From Streptomyces sp. A1136 (GTDB lineage Bacteria > Actinomycetota > Actinomycetes > Streptomycetales > Streptomycetaceae), in the NCBI RefSeq assembly GCF_004795055.1, contig NZ_SSBJ01000017.1:102287-166286 (forward strand): DNA of 64,000 bases, written 5' to 3'. A model generated the notes under the pieces. That model saw only the letters and a program-made list of their open reading frames with translations. It did no database searches and was not told the DNA's origin. Position numbers and translations under genes: made by a program. Below, one piece after another: positions 34,886 to 43,142 of this stretch (the stretch's first letter is position 1; each line of letters opens with the position of its first letter).

Positions 34886-35971
34886 ATGACGACGCCCACG
34901 ATCGAGCTGAAGCCCTCCTCGAACCCCCTGTCCGACGCGGAGCGCGAGGCGATCTTGGCCAGCCCCGGGTTCGGTCGCCACTTCACCGATCACATGGTGA
35001 CGATCAAGTGGACCGAGGGCCGCGGCTGGCACGACGCCGAGCTGGTCCCGTACGCGCCGCTGTCGATCGACCCGGCGAACATGACCCTGCACTACGCGCA
35101 GACCATCTTCGAGGGCCTCAAGGCCTACAAGCAGCCCGACGGTACCGTCGCCACGTTCCGCCCCGAGGCCAACGCCGAGCGCTTCCAGGCCTCCGCGCGC
35201 CGCATGGCGATGCCCGAGCTCCCCGCCGACCTGTTCATCGCCGCCTGCGACGCCCTCATCGCGCAGGACCGCGCCTGGGTGCCGGACTCCGGCGAGGCCT
35301 CGCTGTACCTGCGTCCGTTCATGTTCGCCTCCGAGGTCGGCCTGGGTGTCCGTCCGGCCAACGAGTTCCTGTTCATGGTCATCGCCTCGCCGGCCGGCGC
35401 GTACTTCCCCGGTGGCGTCAAGCCCGTCTCCGTCTGGCTCTCGGAGGAGTACGTCCGCGCCGTCAAGGGCGGTACGGGCGCGGCGAAGACCGGCGGAAAC
35501 TACGCGGCCTCCCTGGTCGCCCAGGCCCAGGCGGCCTCCCACGGCTGCGACCAGGTCGTGTGGCTCGACGCCGTCGAGCACCGCTGGATCGAGGAGATGG
35601 GCGGCATGAACCTGTACTTCGTGTACGGCGACCGCATCGTCACCCCCGAGCTCACCGGTTCGCTCCTTCCGGGCATCACCCGCGACTCGCTCCTCACCAT
35701 CGCCCGCGACCTCGGCTACACCGCCGAGGAGGGCCGGATCAGCACCGAGGACTGGAAGCGCGACAACGAGAACGGCACCCTGACCGAGGTGTTCGCCTGC
35801 GGTACGGCCGCCGTGATCACCCCGGTCGGCTCGGTCAAGTCGGAGCGCGCCGGCTGGACGCAGGGCACCGGCGAGCCCGGCGTGGTCACCATGCGACTCC
35901 GCAAGGCGCTGCTGGACCTCCAGACCGGCCACACCGCCGACACCCACGGCTGGATGCACCCGCTCGGCTAG
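34886..35971 (+). CDS. ilvE: Branched-chain amino acid aminotransferase
   Basis: A 361-residue fold-type IV PLP aminotransferase that makes Val, Leu and Ile from their keto acids and is also the first step in their breakdown. Key parts are LHYAQTIFEGLKAYKQPDGT, the PLP Lys in AVKGGTGAAKTGGNYAAS, WIEEMGGMNLYFV, and the phosphate-binding EVFACGTAAVITPVG. Length and start (MTTPTIELKPSSNPLS) are standard. A GTGAAGGAC ribosome site precedes ATG 34886. Two hairpins follow the gene. It links the ilv, leu and cimA pathway genes of this window. Confidence 0.97.
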   Translation: MTTPTIELKPSSNPLSDAEREAILASPGFGRHFTDHMVTIKWTEGRGWHDAELVPYAPLSIDPANMTLHYAQTIFEGLKAYKQPDGTVATFRPEANAERFQASARRMAMPELPADLFIAACDALIAQDRAWVPDSGEASLYLRPFMFASEVGLGVRPANEFLFMVIASPAGAYFPGGVKPVSVWLSEEYVRAVKGGTGAAKTGGNYAASLVAQAQAASHGCDQVVWLDAVEHRWIEEMGGMNLYFVYGDRIVTPELTGSLLPGITRDSLLTIARDLGYTAEEGRISTEDWKRDNENGTLTEVFACGTAAVITPVGSVKSERAGWTQGTGEPGVVTMRLRKALLDLQTGHTADTHGWMHPLG

Positions 35972-35999
35972 GACGACAGGGCCCGGGGCGAGCCCCCCT

Positions 36000-36035
36000 C
36001 GACGAGGTCCCGGCCGGGAGGCCGGGGCCTCGTCG
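36000..36035 (+). terminator. Terminator after ilvE
   Basis: CGACGAGG (36000-36007) pairs with CCTCGTCG (36028-36035), with an inner GC-rich stem. It begins 29 bases after the ilvE stop. Confidence 0.7.
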
Positions 36036-36047
36036 TGCGTCCGGGGG

Positions 36048-36072
36048 CCGCCCGCGCCGTCGGCGCGGGCGG
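36048..36072. repeat. 12-bp inverted repeat behind the ilvE terminator
   Basis: CCGCCCGCGCCG and CGGCGCGGGCGG surround a single T. It is probably a back-up terminator. The remaining 300 bases up to the next gene show no RNA gene or convincing open frame. Confidence 0.5.
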
Positions 36073-36370
36073 TGCGCGGCAGCGGGCAGTCCCACCCGAA
36101 CGGCTCATCCCGGCGCCGCTCTCGGGGAGGCGCTCCGGGGACGCCGCGATACCTGGGGGCCCTCGGCCGCCGGGCCGTTCGAGTCCGGACGTCGCCCCGT
36201 GCGGGTGGGGGACCTGCCCGTACGCGGATGCGGGGTGCGGACCGGCGTGCGAATTTGGTCGCGCCGCCGATTCGGCGCCGGACACCGGCCCCGGCGGCCC
36301 GGTACGCCCCTCCCATCGGGGGTGGACCCCTCGTGCGCCGGCGGCTCGTGCCGGCGGAAAGGCGGATCCC

Positions 36371-36808
36371 ATGAAGCGGTTCGTTGCCTCCGGCCTGATC
36401 TGCGCGGCCGTGGTGCTGGGCGCCTCGGCATGCTCCAGCAACGACGAGACCCCGGAGGAAAAGGCCTCGAAGGCCGGCGCCGAGCTCTGTACCAACCTGA
36501 CCCAGCTGAAGTCGGACAATGCCGCGCTCAAGGCGTTGAACCCGGCCACGGCCACGAAGGACCAGATGCAGAAGGCCTACGACGCGGTGCAGACGGACTG
36601 GAAGAACGTCAAGGAGAACACCCAGACCATGAAGTCGGCCGAGCGGGACGCCGTCCAGTCGGCTGCGGAGAACCTCAAGAAGGCCTACGAGGGGCTGCCC
36701 GGCGACACCACGGGCAAGGAGGCCCTGACCCAGCTCCAGCCGCAGATCCAGCAGCTCGACGCCGCGGCCACCCAGGCGGCCACCGACCACCACTGCCGGA
36801 CCGGCTGA
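36371..36808 (+). CDS. Small secreted, lipoprotein-like helical protein
   Basis: A 145-residue protein with an N-terminal export signal (MKRFVASGLICAAVVLGASA then Cys). The lipobox is imperfect, with Ala rather than Leu at -3, so lipid attachment is likely but not certain. The mature part is nearly all charged alpha-helix (KSDNAALKALNPATATKDQM, ENLKKAYEGLPG, QLQPQIQQLDAAATQA), predicted to form a helical bundle or coiled coil. I do not recognise a named family. ATG 36371 follows AAAGGCGG. It stands alone between the ilvE terminators and a strong bidirectional hairpin. Confidence 0.75.
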   Translation: MKRFVASGLICAAVVLGASACSSNDETPEEKASKAGAELCTNLTQLKSDNAALKALNPATATKDQMQKAYDAVQTDWKNVKENTQTMKSAERDAVQSAAENLKKAYEGLPGDTTGKEALTQLQPQIQQLDAAATQAATDHHCRTG

Positions 36809-36848
36809 CGGGCAGGGCGGGACGGGCCGCCGACGGCGGCGACGACCG

Positions 36849-36893
36849 ACGGCGCGGGCCCCGGGGAGAGGAATCCCCCGGGGCCCGCGCCGT
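36849..36893. terminator. 18-bp bidirectional terminator
   Basis: GGCGCGGGCCCCGGGG (36851-36866) and its exact complement (36876-36891) extend by two more outer pairs, with a 9-base loop. It lies between the convergent lipoprotein-like and NCS1 permease genes. Confidence 0.8.
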
Positions 36894-36912
36894 ACGTCGG
36901 CTTCGGCCGGTG

Positions 36913-38364
36913 TCAGTCGACGGCCACCGAGACCCCGACGCCGGCCGAGACGGCCGTCCCGTCGAGCCCGGCCGGCTCGGCGGCGGCCGCCGTCCGGAAT
37001 GTCAGGGCCAGGTACACCAGGCCGCCGACCAGGCCGGACAGGACGAAGGAACAGTCCACCCCACCGGTCAGGGCCAGCAGCGGGCCCTCGTAGAAGGGGG
37101 TGGTCACGGCGAGCAGGCCGACGCCCGCGCCGATCGCCCAGGCGGCGGTGGCCTGGACGTTCCAGCCCGCCCGGTACCAGTAGATCCCGCCGACCGAGCG
37201 GCGGTTGAAGACCTGGAGCGCGTCGGCGTCGTACTGCCCGCGGCAGCGGACGTATCCGATCAGGGTGATGACGGCCCACGGCGTGCCGATCGCGGTCAGC
37301 AGCAGGACGAACGAGGTCATCGCGGACTGGACGTCCCACTCGAAGGAACCGATGAAGACGAAGGCGGTGGCGACGGCGGCGGCGATCACGGTGGCCTTGG
37401 TCCGGGTGGCCTTGGGGACGATCGCGTCCAGGTCGAGGCCCATGGAGTAGAGCATCAGCCCGGCGTTGCCCACCGAACCGGCCGCGGCCGCCGCGAGCAG
37501 CGGGACCAGGTACCAGAAGGGCGCGGCGTCGACGAGCGGCCCGGCGTAGTCCGCGCCGGCCTTGGCGGCGAGCGCCGTGTACGTGCCGAACAACTGCGGG
37601 ATCAGCAGACCGATCGCCAGGCCCAGACACGTGCCCCAGAAGACCTTGCGGGAGCTGTGCCGGGTGGGGGAGATGTAGCGGGTGTAGTCGCCGAGCAGGG
37701 TGATGAAGGCGACGGGACCGCTCAGACCGGCGGCGACGGCGGCCAGCAGCCAGGTCGGCCAGAACGAGCCGAGCAGGTACGAGGTGCCGGTCGGCGCGGC
37801 GGTGGTGAAGTCGGGCGCGTAGGCGTAGAGGCCGATGGCCAGCAGGATCACCATGCCGATGGAGAGCACCTTGCTCATGCGCAGCAACAGGCGGTAGCCG
37901 AAGACGGCCCCGACGACGGTGAAGGCGGCCAGCACGCCGTACATGACCGCGTGGGTGAGGCCGGTGTCCGGGAGCCCCACCAGCCGCGCCAGGGTGCCGA
38001 CCATCACGTCGCCACCGATCCACAGGGTCAGGGCGGTGTAGCCGAGCGCGAGGAGCAGGCCCACGATCGAGCCGACGAGCCGTCCGCGGACGCCGAACTG
38101 GGCGCCGCTGGAGGTGGAGAGGTTGGTGGCCGTCCGCAGGGAGACCAGCGCCAGCGGCGCGGTGAAGACGATGCCGACGAGGGTGCCGGTCACGATGGCC
38201 GTGAGCGAGGGCCACAGGCCCAGTCCGAAGGACGGGGGCAGCCAGCCGAACACGATCACGCCGAGGCAGAGATTGGAGCCGAGCAGGATCGATATCAGGT
38301 CACGGGGACCGCTCGTCCGCTCCTCCTCGGGAATCGTGTCGACTCCGCGCTGTTCGATGGGCAT
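36913..38364 (-). CDS. NCS1 family nucleobase/cation symporter
   Basis: A 483-residue permease with about 12 helices. The NCS1 signature region near helix 1 reads SILLGSNLCLGVIVFGWLPP, and QFGVRGRLVGSIV follows helix 3. Relatives import cytosine, purines, uracil, allantoin, hydantoins or thiamine precursors with protons or sodium. It is divergent from the ureAB-ureC genes, so a nitrogen source broken down toward urea is an attractive but unproven substrate. ATG 38364 follows AAGGGAGC; the longer frame upstream lacks support. The divergent gap carries several CATTG-type palindromes. Confidence 0.88.
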   Translation of the reverse strand: MPIEQRGVDTIPEEERTSGPRDLISILLGSNLCLGVIVFGWLPPSFGLGLWPSLTAIVTGTLVGIVFTAPLALVSLRTATNLSTSSGAQFGVRGRLVGSIVGLLLALGYTALTLWIGGDVMVGTLARLVGLPDTGLTHAVMYGVLAAFTVVGAVFGYRLLLRMSKVLSIGMVILLAIGLYAYAPDFTTAAPTGTSYLLGSFWPTWLLAAVAAGLSGPVAFITLLGDYTRYISPTRHSSRKVFWGTCLGLAIGLLIPQLFGTYTALAAKAGADYAGPLVDAAPFWYLVPLLAAAAAGSVGNAGLMLYSMGLDLDAIVPKATRTKATVIAAAVATAFVFIGSFEWDVQSAMTSFVLLLTAIGTPWAVITLIGYVRCRGQYDADALQVFNRRSVGGIYWYRAGWNVQATAAWAIGAGVGLLAVTTPFYEGPLLALTGGVDCSFVLSGLVGGLVYLALTFRTAAAAEPAGLDGTAVSAGVGVSVAVD

Positions 38365-38412
38365 GGGGGAGCTCCCTTGGCAGGGCGGGGATGAGTGCAC
38401 TTTGTTTGAGCG

Positions 38413-38491
38413 ACATTCAATGTGCCCTCATCCCTGCCCGGAGGTCAATGCTTCATTGCGGGGAAATGAAGAGTTAGAGTGATGCTCTAAC
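38413..38491. promoter_or_regulatory. Cluster of palindromes between the NCS1 permease and urease genes
   Basis: Four inverted repeats lie in the divergent gap: ACATT-C-AATGT (38413-38423), CAATG-CTT-CATTG (38446-38458), CTTCATT-N7-AATGAAG (38451-38471) and GTTAGAG-TGATG-CTCTAAC (38473-38491). Three share a CAATG/CATTG half-site. The patch is AT-rich for this genome and probably binds one or two regulators for both directions. Confidence 0.6.
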
Positions 38492-38519
38492 CCATTGACT
38501 CAAAAGGTGGTGGATCGGC

Positions 38520-39251
38520 GTGCGGCTGACCCCTACGGAGCGTGACCGGCTGCTGCTGCGCGGCGCGGCGGAACTGGCCAGGGCCCGGCGGGCCCGCGGC
38601 CTGAAGCTCAACGTCCCCGAGGCCACCGCGCTCATCGCGGACACGGTCTGCGAGGCGGCCCGCGACGGCAAGCGGCTCGCCGAGGCCATCGAGGAGGCCC
38701 GAAGCGTGCTGGGCCCCGAGGACGTGCTGCCCGGCGTGTCCGACGTGGTCACCGAGGTCCACGTCGAGGCCGTCTTCGACGACGGATCGCGCCTCGCCGT
38801 GGTCTCCTCGCCGATCCGGGGCGCCGTGGGCCTGGGCGCCGACGCGCCCGGCGCGGTCGTGCCGGGCCCGGGGGCGCCCCAGCCGGAGCCCGTGGTGCAC
38901 CTGCGGGTGCGCAACACGGCCGCCGTGCCGGTCAGCGTCACCTCCCACTTCCACTTCTTCGAGGCGAACCCGCGCCTGGACTTCGACCGGGCCGCTGCCT
39001 ACGGCATGCGGCTGTGCGTGCTCGCGGGCTCCTCCGTACGGTTCGACCCGCACGGCGAGGCCGAGGTGGGACTGGTCCCGATCGGCGGCGAGCGCGTGGC
39101 CATCGGCTTCGCGGGGCTGGTCGACGGGCCGCTGGACGCCCCCGGCGCCAAAGCGGAGGCCCTGCGCCGCGCCGCCGCCTGCGGCTACCTGGGCGCCGGC
39201 GAACCCGGGGACGCGACGACGGACGACTCGACGGACGGAGACCAGGCGTGA
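38520..39251 (+). CDS. ureAB: Urease gamma-beta fusion subunit
   Basis: A 243-residue fusion of urease gamma (about 1-100: MRLTPTERDRLLLRGAAELA, LNVPEATALIADTVCEAARD, ARSVLGPEDVLPGV) and beta subunits (about 125-225: VRNTAAVPVSVTSHFHFFEA, FDRAAAYGMRL, VRFDPHGEAEVGLVPIGG). The linker is Gly/Pro-rich. Such fusions are known in Streptomyces and Helicobacter-type ureases. GTG 38520 follows AAGGTGG. Its TGA overlaps the ureC GTG by four bases (GTGA), so the two are translationally coupled. No ureEFGD genes are in the window, so activation must depend on chaperones encoded elsewhere. Confidence 0.93.
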   Translation: MRLTPTERDRLLLRGAAELARARRARGLKLNVPEATALIADTVCEAARDGKRLAEAIEEARSVLGPEDVLPGVSDVVTEVHVEAVFDDGSRLAVVSSPIRGAVGLGADAPGAVVPGPGAPQPEPVVHLRVRNTAAVPVSVTSHFHFFEANPRLDFDRAAAYGMRLCVLAGSSVRFDPHGEAEVGLVPIGGERVAIGFAGLVDGPLDAPGAKAEALRRAAACGYLGAGEPGDATTDDSTDGDQA

Positions 39252-40984
39252 GCAGGCAGACCAAGCACAGCGACCACTGCGCGCCGGGCGCGAGCCGGCA
39301 CATCGACCCGCACGAGTACGCCTCCGTCTTCGGCCCCCGCGCCGGCGACCGGGTCCGCCTCGGCGACTCGGGCCTGACCGTCCGCGTCGAGCACGACGCG
39401 CAGAAGCCGGGCGACGAGTTCCTGGCCGGCTTCGGCAAGACCGCCCGCGACGGCCTGCACCTCAAGGCCGCCGCCGTCCGCGACACCTGTGACGTGGTGA
39501 TCAGCAACGTGCTGGTCATCGACGCCGTCCTCGGCGTCCGCAAGGTGTCCATCGGCATCCGCGAGGGCCGCATCCACGCGATCGGCCGCGCCGGCAACCC
39601 CGACACCCTCGACGGCGTGGACGTCGTCGTCGGCACCGGTACCTCGATCGTCTCCGGCGAGGGCCTCATCGCCACCGCCGGCGCCGTCGACACCCACGTC
39701 CACCTGCTCTCCCCGCGGGTCATGGAGGCCTCGCTCGCCGCGGGTGTCACCACGATCATCGGCCAGGAGTTCGGCCCGGTCTGGGGCGTCGGAGTCAACT
39801 CCCCCTGGGCGCTGAAGCACGCCTTCAACGCCTTCGACGCCTGGCCCGTCAACATCGGTTTCCTGGCCCGCGGTTCCTCCTCGGACGCCGCGCCGCTGGT
39901 GGAGGCCCTGGCCGAGGGCGGCGCGAGCGGGTTCAAGGTCCACGAGGACATGGGCGCGCACACCCGCGCCCTGGACACCGCCCTGCGGGTGGCCGAGGAA
40001 CACGACGTACAGGTCGCCCTGCACAGCGACGGCCTCAACGAATGCCTCTCCGTCGAGGACACCCTGCGCGTCCTGGACGGCCGCACCATCCACGCCTTCC
40101 ACATCGAGGGCTGCGGCGGCGGTCACGTCCCCAACGTGCTCAAGATGGCGGGCGTGCCGAACGTCATCGGCTCCTCCACCAACCCCACCCTGCCCTTCGG
40201 CCGGGACGCGGTCGCCGAGCACTACGGCATGATCGTCTCGGTCCACGACCTCAAGCCGGACCTGCCCGGCGACGCGGCCATGGCACGCGACCGCATTCGC
40301 GCCGGGACGATGGGCGCCGAAGACGTCCTGCACGACCTGGGCGCGATCGGCATCACCTCCTCCGACGCGCAGGGCATGGGCCGCGCCGGCGAGACCGTCC
40401 GGCGCACCTTCGCCATGGCCGCCAAGATGAAGGGCGAGCTGGGACCGCTGGCCGGGGACGGCGAGGGCGACGACAACGCCCGCGTCCTGCGCTACATGGC
40501 CAAGCTGACCATCAACCCCGCCATCGCCCACGGCCTGGCCCACGAGATCGGCTCCATCGAGGTCGGCAAGCTCGCCGACATCGTGCTGTGGCGCCCCCAG
40601 TTCTTCGGCGCCAAGCCCCAGCTGGTCCTGAAGTCCGGCTTCCCGGCGTACGGGGTCACCGGCGACCCCAACGCCGCCACCGACACCTGCGAACCGCTCG
40701 TGCTCGGGCCGCAGTTCGGCGCCTACGGGGCCACCGCGGCCGACATCTCCGTCGCCTTCGTCTCCGCCGCGGCGGCCGCGCTGGGCTCCGACCAGATGCC
40801 CACGCGCAGGCGCCGGGTCGCCGTGCGCGGCACCCGTGGCATCGGCCCGGCGGACCTCCTCCTCAACTCCCGGGTGGGCGCGGTCGACGTCGACGCGCGC
40901 AGCGGCCTCGTCACTCTCGACGGCGACCCGCTGCGCTCCGAAGCGGCCGATTCGGTCTCGCTCAACCGCCTGTACTTCCTCTGA
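39248..40984 (+). CDS. ureC: Urease alpha subunit (divergent form)
   Basis: A 578-residue catalytic subunit. The nickel ligands are all present: His150 and His152 (DTHVHLL), carbamylated Lys230 (GFKVHEDMG), His259 (ALHSDGLNE), His285 (FHIEGCGGGHVP) and Asp373 (SSDAQGMGR). The active-site flap is unusual: where most ureases read VCHHLDP this one reads SVHDLKP, so the flap Cys is Val and the second His is Asp, while the catalytic His (His333) is kept. Other segments, such as GSGFKV and GCGGG, also depart from consensus. It overlaps ureAB and stands without accessory genes. It may be a second, specialised urease in this organism. Confidence 0.93.
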   Translation: MSRQTKHSDHCAPGASRHIDPHEYASVFGPRAGDRVRLGDSGLTVRVEHDAQKPGDEFLAGFGKTARDGLHLKAAAVRDTCDVVISNVLVIDAVLGVRKVSIGIREGRIHAIGRAGNPDTLDGVDVVVGTGTSIVSGEGLIATAGAVDTHVHLLSPRVMEASLAAGVTTIIGQEFGPVWGVGVNSPWALKHAFNAFDAWPVNIGFLARGSSSDAAPLVEALAEGGASGFKVHEDMGAHTRALDTALRVAEEHDVQVALHSDGLNECLSVEDTLRVLDGRTIHAFHIEGCGGGHVPNVLKMAGVPNVIGSSTNPTLPFGRDAVAEHYGMIVSVHDLKPDLPGDAAMARDRIRAGTMGAEDVLHDLGAIGITSSDAQGMGRAGETVRRTFAMAAKMKGELGPLAGDGEGDDNARVLRYMAKLTINPAIAHGLAHEIGSIEVGKLADIVLWRPQFFGAKPQLVLKSGFPAYGVTGDPNAATDTCEPLVLGPQFGAYGATAADISVAFVSAAAAALGSDQMPTRRRRVAVRGTRGIGPADLLLNSRVGAVDVDARSGLVTLDGDPLRSEAADSVSLNRLYFL

Positions 40985-41028
40985 CAGCCACCAGCTTCCC
41001 GTAGCAGACAGCCTCTAAGGACCCCTCC

Positions 41029-42075
41029 ATGACCAAGCCCGCTGCCGACGGATTCCGCATGCCCGCCGAGTGGACGCCCCACGAGCGCACCTGGATGGCC
41101 TGGCCCAGCCCCAACCCCACCTTCACCAACGAGCGGGAGCTCGCCGAGGCGCGCGAGGCCTGGGGCGCCGTCGCCCGCGCCGTGCGCGCCCACGAGCCCG
41201 TGACGCTCGTCGTCTCGCCCGGTGACGCGGAGGGCGCCCGCGCCATCGCGGGCGCGTCCGAAGGCCATGAACTGGTCATCGTGGAGCGGGAGCTCGACGA
41301 CGCGTGGATGCGCGACATCGGACCCACCTTCGTCACCGACGGTGCGGGCGGCCTGGCCGCGGTCGACTGGACCTTCAACGGCTGGGGCGCCCAGGAGTGG
41401 GCCCGCTGGGACCACGACGCGAAGATCGCCCGCCACGTCTCGGATCTCGTCGGCACCCGGACGTACAGCACCCCGTTGGTCAACGAGGGCGGCGCCATCC
41501 ACGTCGACGGCGAGGGCACCGTGCTCCTCACCGACACCGTGCAGCTCGGCGAGGGCCGCAACCCCGACTGGACCCGTCGGCAGGTCGAGGAGGAGATCCA
41601 CGCCCACCTAGGCACCACCAAGGCCATCTGGCTGCCCTACGGCCTGGCCGGGGACTACGGCACCTACGGCACCCAGGGCCACGTGGACATCGTCGCGGCC
41701 TTCGCCCGCCCCGGTGTGGTCATGGTCCACAGCCAGCCCGACCCGGCCCACCCGGACCACGAGCGCTGCAAGGCCATAGCCGCCCTCCTGCGCGCCTCCA
41801 CCGACGCCCGGGGCCGCCTCCTGGAGGTCGTCGAGATCCCGGCGCCGACCGTGCTGGAGGAGGACGGCGAGTGGGTCGACTACTCGTACATCAACCACTA
41901 CCTGTGCAACGACGGGGTCGTGCTCTGCTCCTTCGACGACCCGCGGGACGAGGAGGCGGCGGAAATCTTCCGCGCTCTGTTCCCCGAGCGGACCGTGACC
42001 CTCGTTGACGCACGTACGATTTTCGCCGGGGGTGGCGGTATCCACTGCATCACCCAGCAGCAGCCGAAGGTCTGA
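41029..42075 (+). CDS. aguA: Agmatine deiminase
   Basis: A 348-residue guanidine-group hydrolase converting agmatine to N-carbamoylputrescine and ammonia. Motifs are FRMPAEWTPHERTWMAWP, the substrate Asp in DDAWMRDIGPTFV, NEGGAIHVDGEGT, the catalytic His in TQGHVDIVAAF, and the catalytic Cys in GGGGIHCITQQQP. Length is normal. It follows ureC by 44 bases on the same strand, so urea, agmatine and possibly nucleobase nitrogen (NCS1 permease) are grouped here. A TetR gene follows after 34 bases and may regulate it. Confidence 0.95.
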   Translation: MTKPAADGFRMPAEWTPHERTWMAWPSPNPTFTNERELAEAREAWGAVARAVRAHEPVTLVVSPGDAEGARAIAGASEGHELVIVERELDDAWMRDIGPTFVTDGAGGLAAVDWTFNGWGAQEWARWDHDAKIARHVSDLVGTRTYSTPLVNEGGAIHVDGEGTVLLTDTVQLGEGRNPDWTRRQVEEEIHAHLGTTKAIWLPYGLAGDYGTYGTQGHVDIVAAFARPGVVMVHSQPDPAHPDHERCKAIAALLRASTDARGRLLEVVEIPAPTVLEEDGEWVDYSYINHYLCNDGVVLCSFDDPRDEEAAEIFRALFPERTVTLVDARTIFAGGGGIHCITQQQPKV

Positions 42076-42109
42076 CCCGGACGGACGGACCCGATGTGAG
42101 GAGACGCCC

Positions 42110-42727
42110 ATGGCGGCGGGTGGAGTACGGCCGGCGCGGAAGAACGCACCGCCGCGCGAGGACGTACTCGTCGCCGCCATGGCCACGATCGCCGAGCGCG
42201 GCCTGGACGGTCTGACCATGGCCGGTCTGGGCCGCGAGGTCGGCATGAGCAGCGGCCACCTCCTGTACTACTTCGGCAGCAAGGACGAACTGCTGCTGCG
42301 CACCCTGGAGTGGAGCGAGGCCGCGCTCGGCACCGAACGACGGGCCCTGCTCTCGCGCGGCGGCACCGCGCGCGAACGGCTCGCGGCCTACGTGGACCTC
42401 TACGTCCCCGACGGCGCCCGCGACCCCCACTGGACCCTGTGGCTGGAGGTCTGGAACCGGTCGCAGAACGCCGGGCCGGCGGAACGCGAGCGGCAGGCTG
42501 CCATCGAGGGCGCCTGGCACCGGGACCTCGTGGCGCTGCTCGCCGAGGGCATCTCGCGCGGGGAGTTCCGGCCGGTGGACGCCGACCGCTTCGCGGCCCG
42601 GATGCGCGCCCTGCTCGACGGGTTCAGCATCCAGGTCGCCGTCGGCCTGCCCGGGATAGGGCGGGGCGACATCCTCGACCACGTGAGGGAATTCGTGGAC
42701 CAGACGCTGGCGGCTCCGCCGGTCTGA
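42110..42727 (+). CDS. TetR family regulator
   Basis: A 205-residue TetR-type regulator. The HTH is LTMAGLGREVGMSSGHLLYY followed by FGSKDELLLRTLEW. The C-terminal domain has WLEVWNRSQNAGPAERERQA and GISRGEFRPVDADRFA, features of BetI/TetR_C-type proteins. ATG 42110 follows GAGGAG (42099-42104). It lies 34 bases behind agmatine deiminase and is probably the last gene of that transcript, which suggests it controls polyamine or nitrogen-related genes. Ligand unknown. Confidence 0.9.
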   Translation: MAAGGVRPARKNAPPREDVLVAAMATIAERGLDGLTMAGLGREVGMSSGHLLYYFGSKDELLLRTLEWSEAALGTERRALLSRGGTARERLAAYVDLYVPDGARDPHWTLWLEVWNRSQNAGPAERERQAAIEGAWHRDLVALLAEGISRGEFRPVDADRFAARMRALLDGFSIQVAVGLPGIGRGDILDHVREFVDQTLAAPPV

Positions 42728-42893
42728 TCCCGCGGGCGCCCGAGCGACCCCGGGCCCGATCGACCCCGCGCCCGACCGCCCCGAGACCCCGATCCGCCGG
42801 CCCGCTATCCACCGACCCCCGATCCGCCGAGACCCGCCCGCACCGCCCCGCTCGCATAGTGAGACGTCGGTCCGCGCGCGTGGACCCCTGTGG

Positions 42894-42899
42894 CACACT
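42894..42899 (+). promoter_or_regulatory. -10 of the leaderless cimA leader transcript
   Basis: CACACT at 42894-42899 ends 7 bases before GTG 42906. That places the transcript start at or next to the start codon, typical of Streptomyces leaderless messages. There is no ribosome site. The -35 is weak. Confidence 0.45.
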
Positions 42900-42905
42900 G
42901 CGGGC

Positions 42906-42962
42906 GTGCCTGCTCAGCTCATGATTATCGACAGCAGCGCGCCGGTCCGCAGTGGCCGCTGA
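42906..42962 (+). CDS. cimA leader peptide (MPAQLMIIDSSAPVRSGR)
   Basis: An 18-codon frame starting at GTG 42906, with adjacent Leu-Met-Ile-Ile codons and later a Val. An internal ATG at 42921 would give MIIDSSAPVRSGR. Its stop lies in a long hairpin, and a strong terminator follows about 50 bases later, all just upstream of cimA, the committed enzyme of the citramalate route to isoleucine. Ile codons in a leader before an Ile-pathway terminator point to attenuation by charged tRNA-Ile. The frame has no ribosome site, so leaderless translation is inferred. Confidence 0.65.
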   Translation: MPAQLMIIDSSAPVRSGR

Positions 42963-42990
42963 GCCGTGGAACAACCACGGGTAAGCGGCC
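42954..42990 (+). promoter_or_regulatory. Pause/anti-terminator-type hairpin of the cimA leader
   Basis: GGCCGCT (42954-42960) pairs with AGCGGCC (42984-42990). Inside, CCGTGG (42964-42969) pairs with CCACGG (42975-42980) around AACAA. A symmetrical 3x3 internal loop separates the two stems. The 5' arm ends in the leader stop codon, so ribosome position would control folding. Confidence 0.65.
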
Positions 42991-43014
42991 GCCGTGCCCC
43001 AGACCCGCGCGCAG

Positions 43015-43041
43015 ACCTCTCGCACCCGCGAGAGGTTTTTT
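43015..43041 (+). terminator. cimA attenuator terminator
   Basis: ACCTCTCGC (43015-43023), loop ACCC, GCGAGAGGT (43028-43036), then a T-run to 43041. It is a textbook intrinsic terminator with a U-tract, 102 bases before cimA. It resembles the ilvB attenuator terminator in this window. Confidence 0.85.
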
Positions 43042-43142
43042 CGTTTCCCGGCCCATTCCTGCCGGGGCCCGGCAGCGCGCGATGATGGGGGCAGTGGATC
43101 CCCGGTCTCCGGAACCACTCATCCGACAGGAGTCAGACCAGC

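Noticed and set aside
34544..38215. A 1,223-residue minus-strand open frame over leuB, ilvE and the NCS1 gene
   Set aside because: It runs through three unrelated real genes and several terminators in a shadow frame; composition is His/Arg/Pro-rich.
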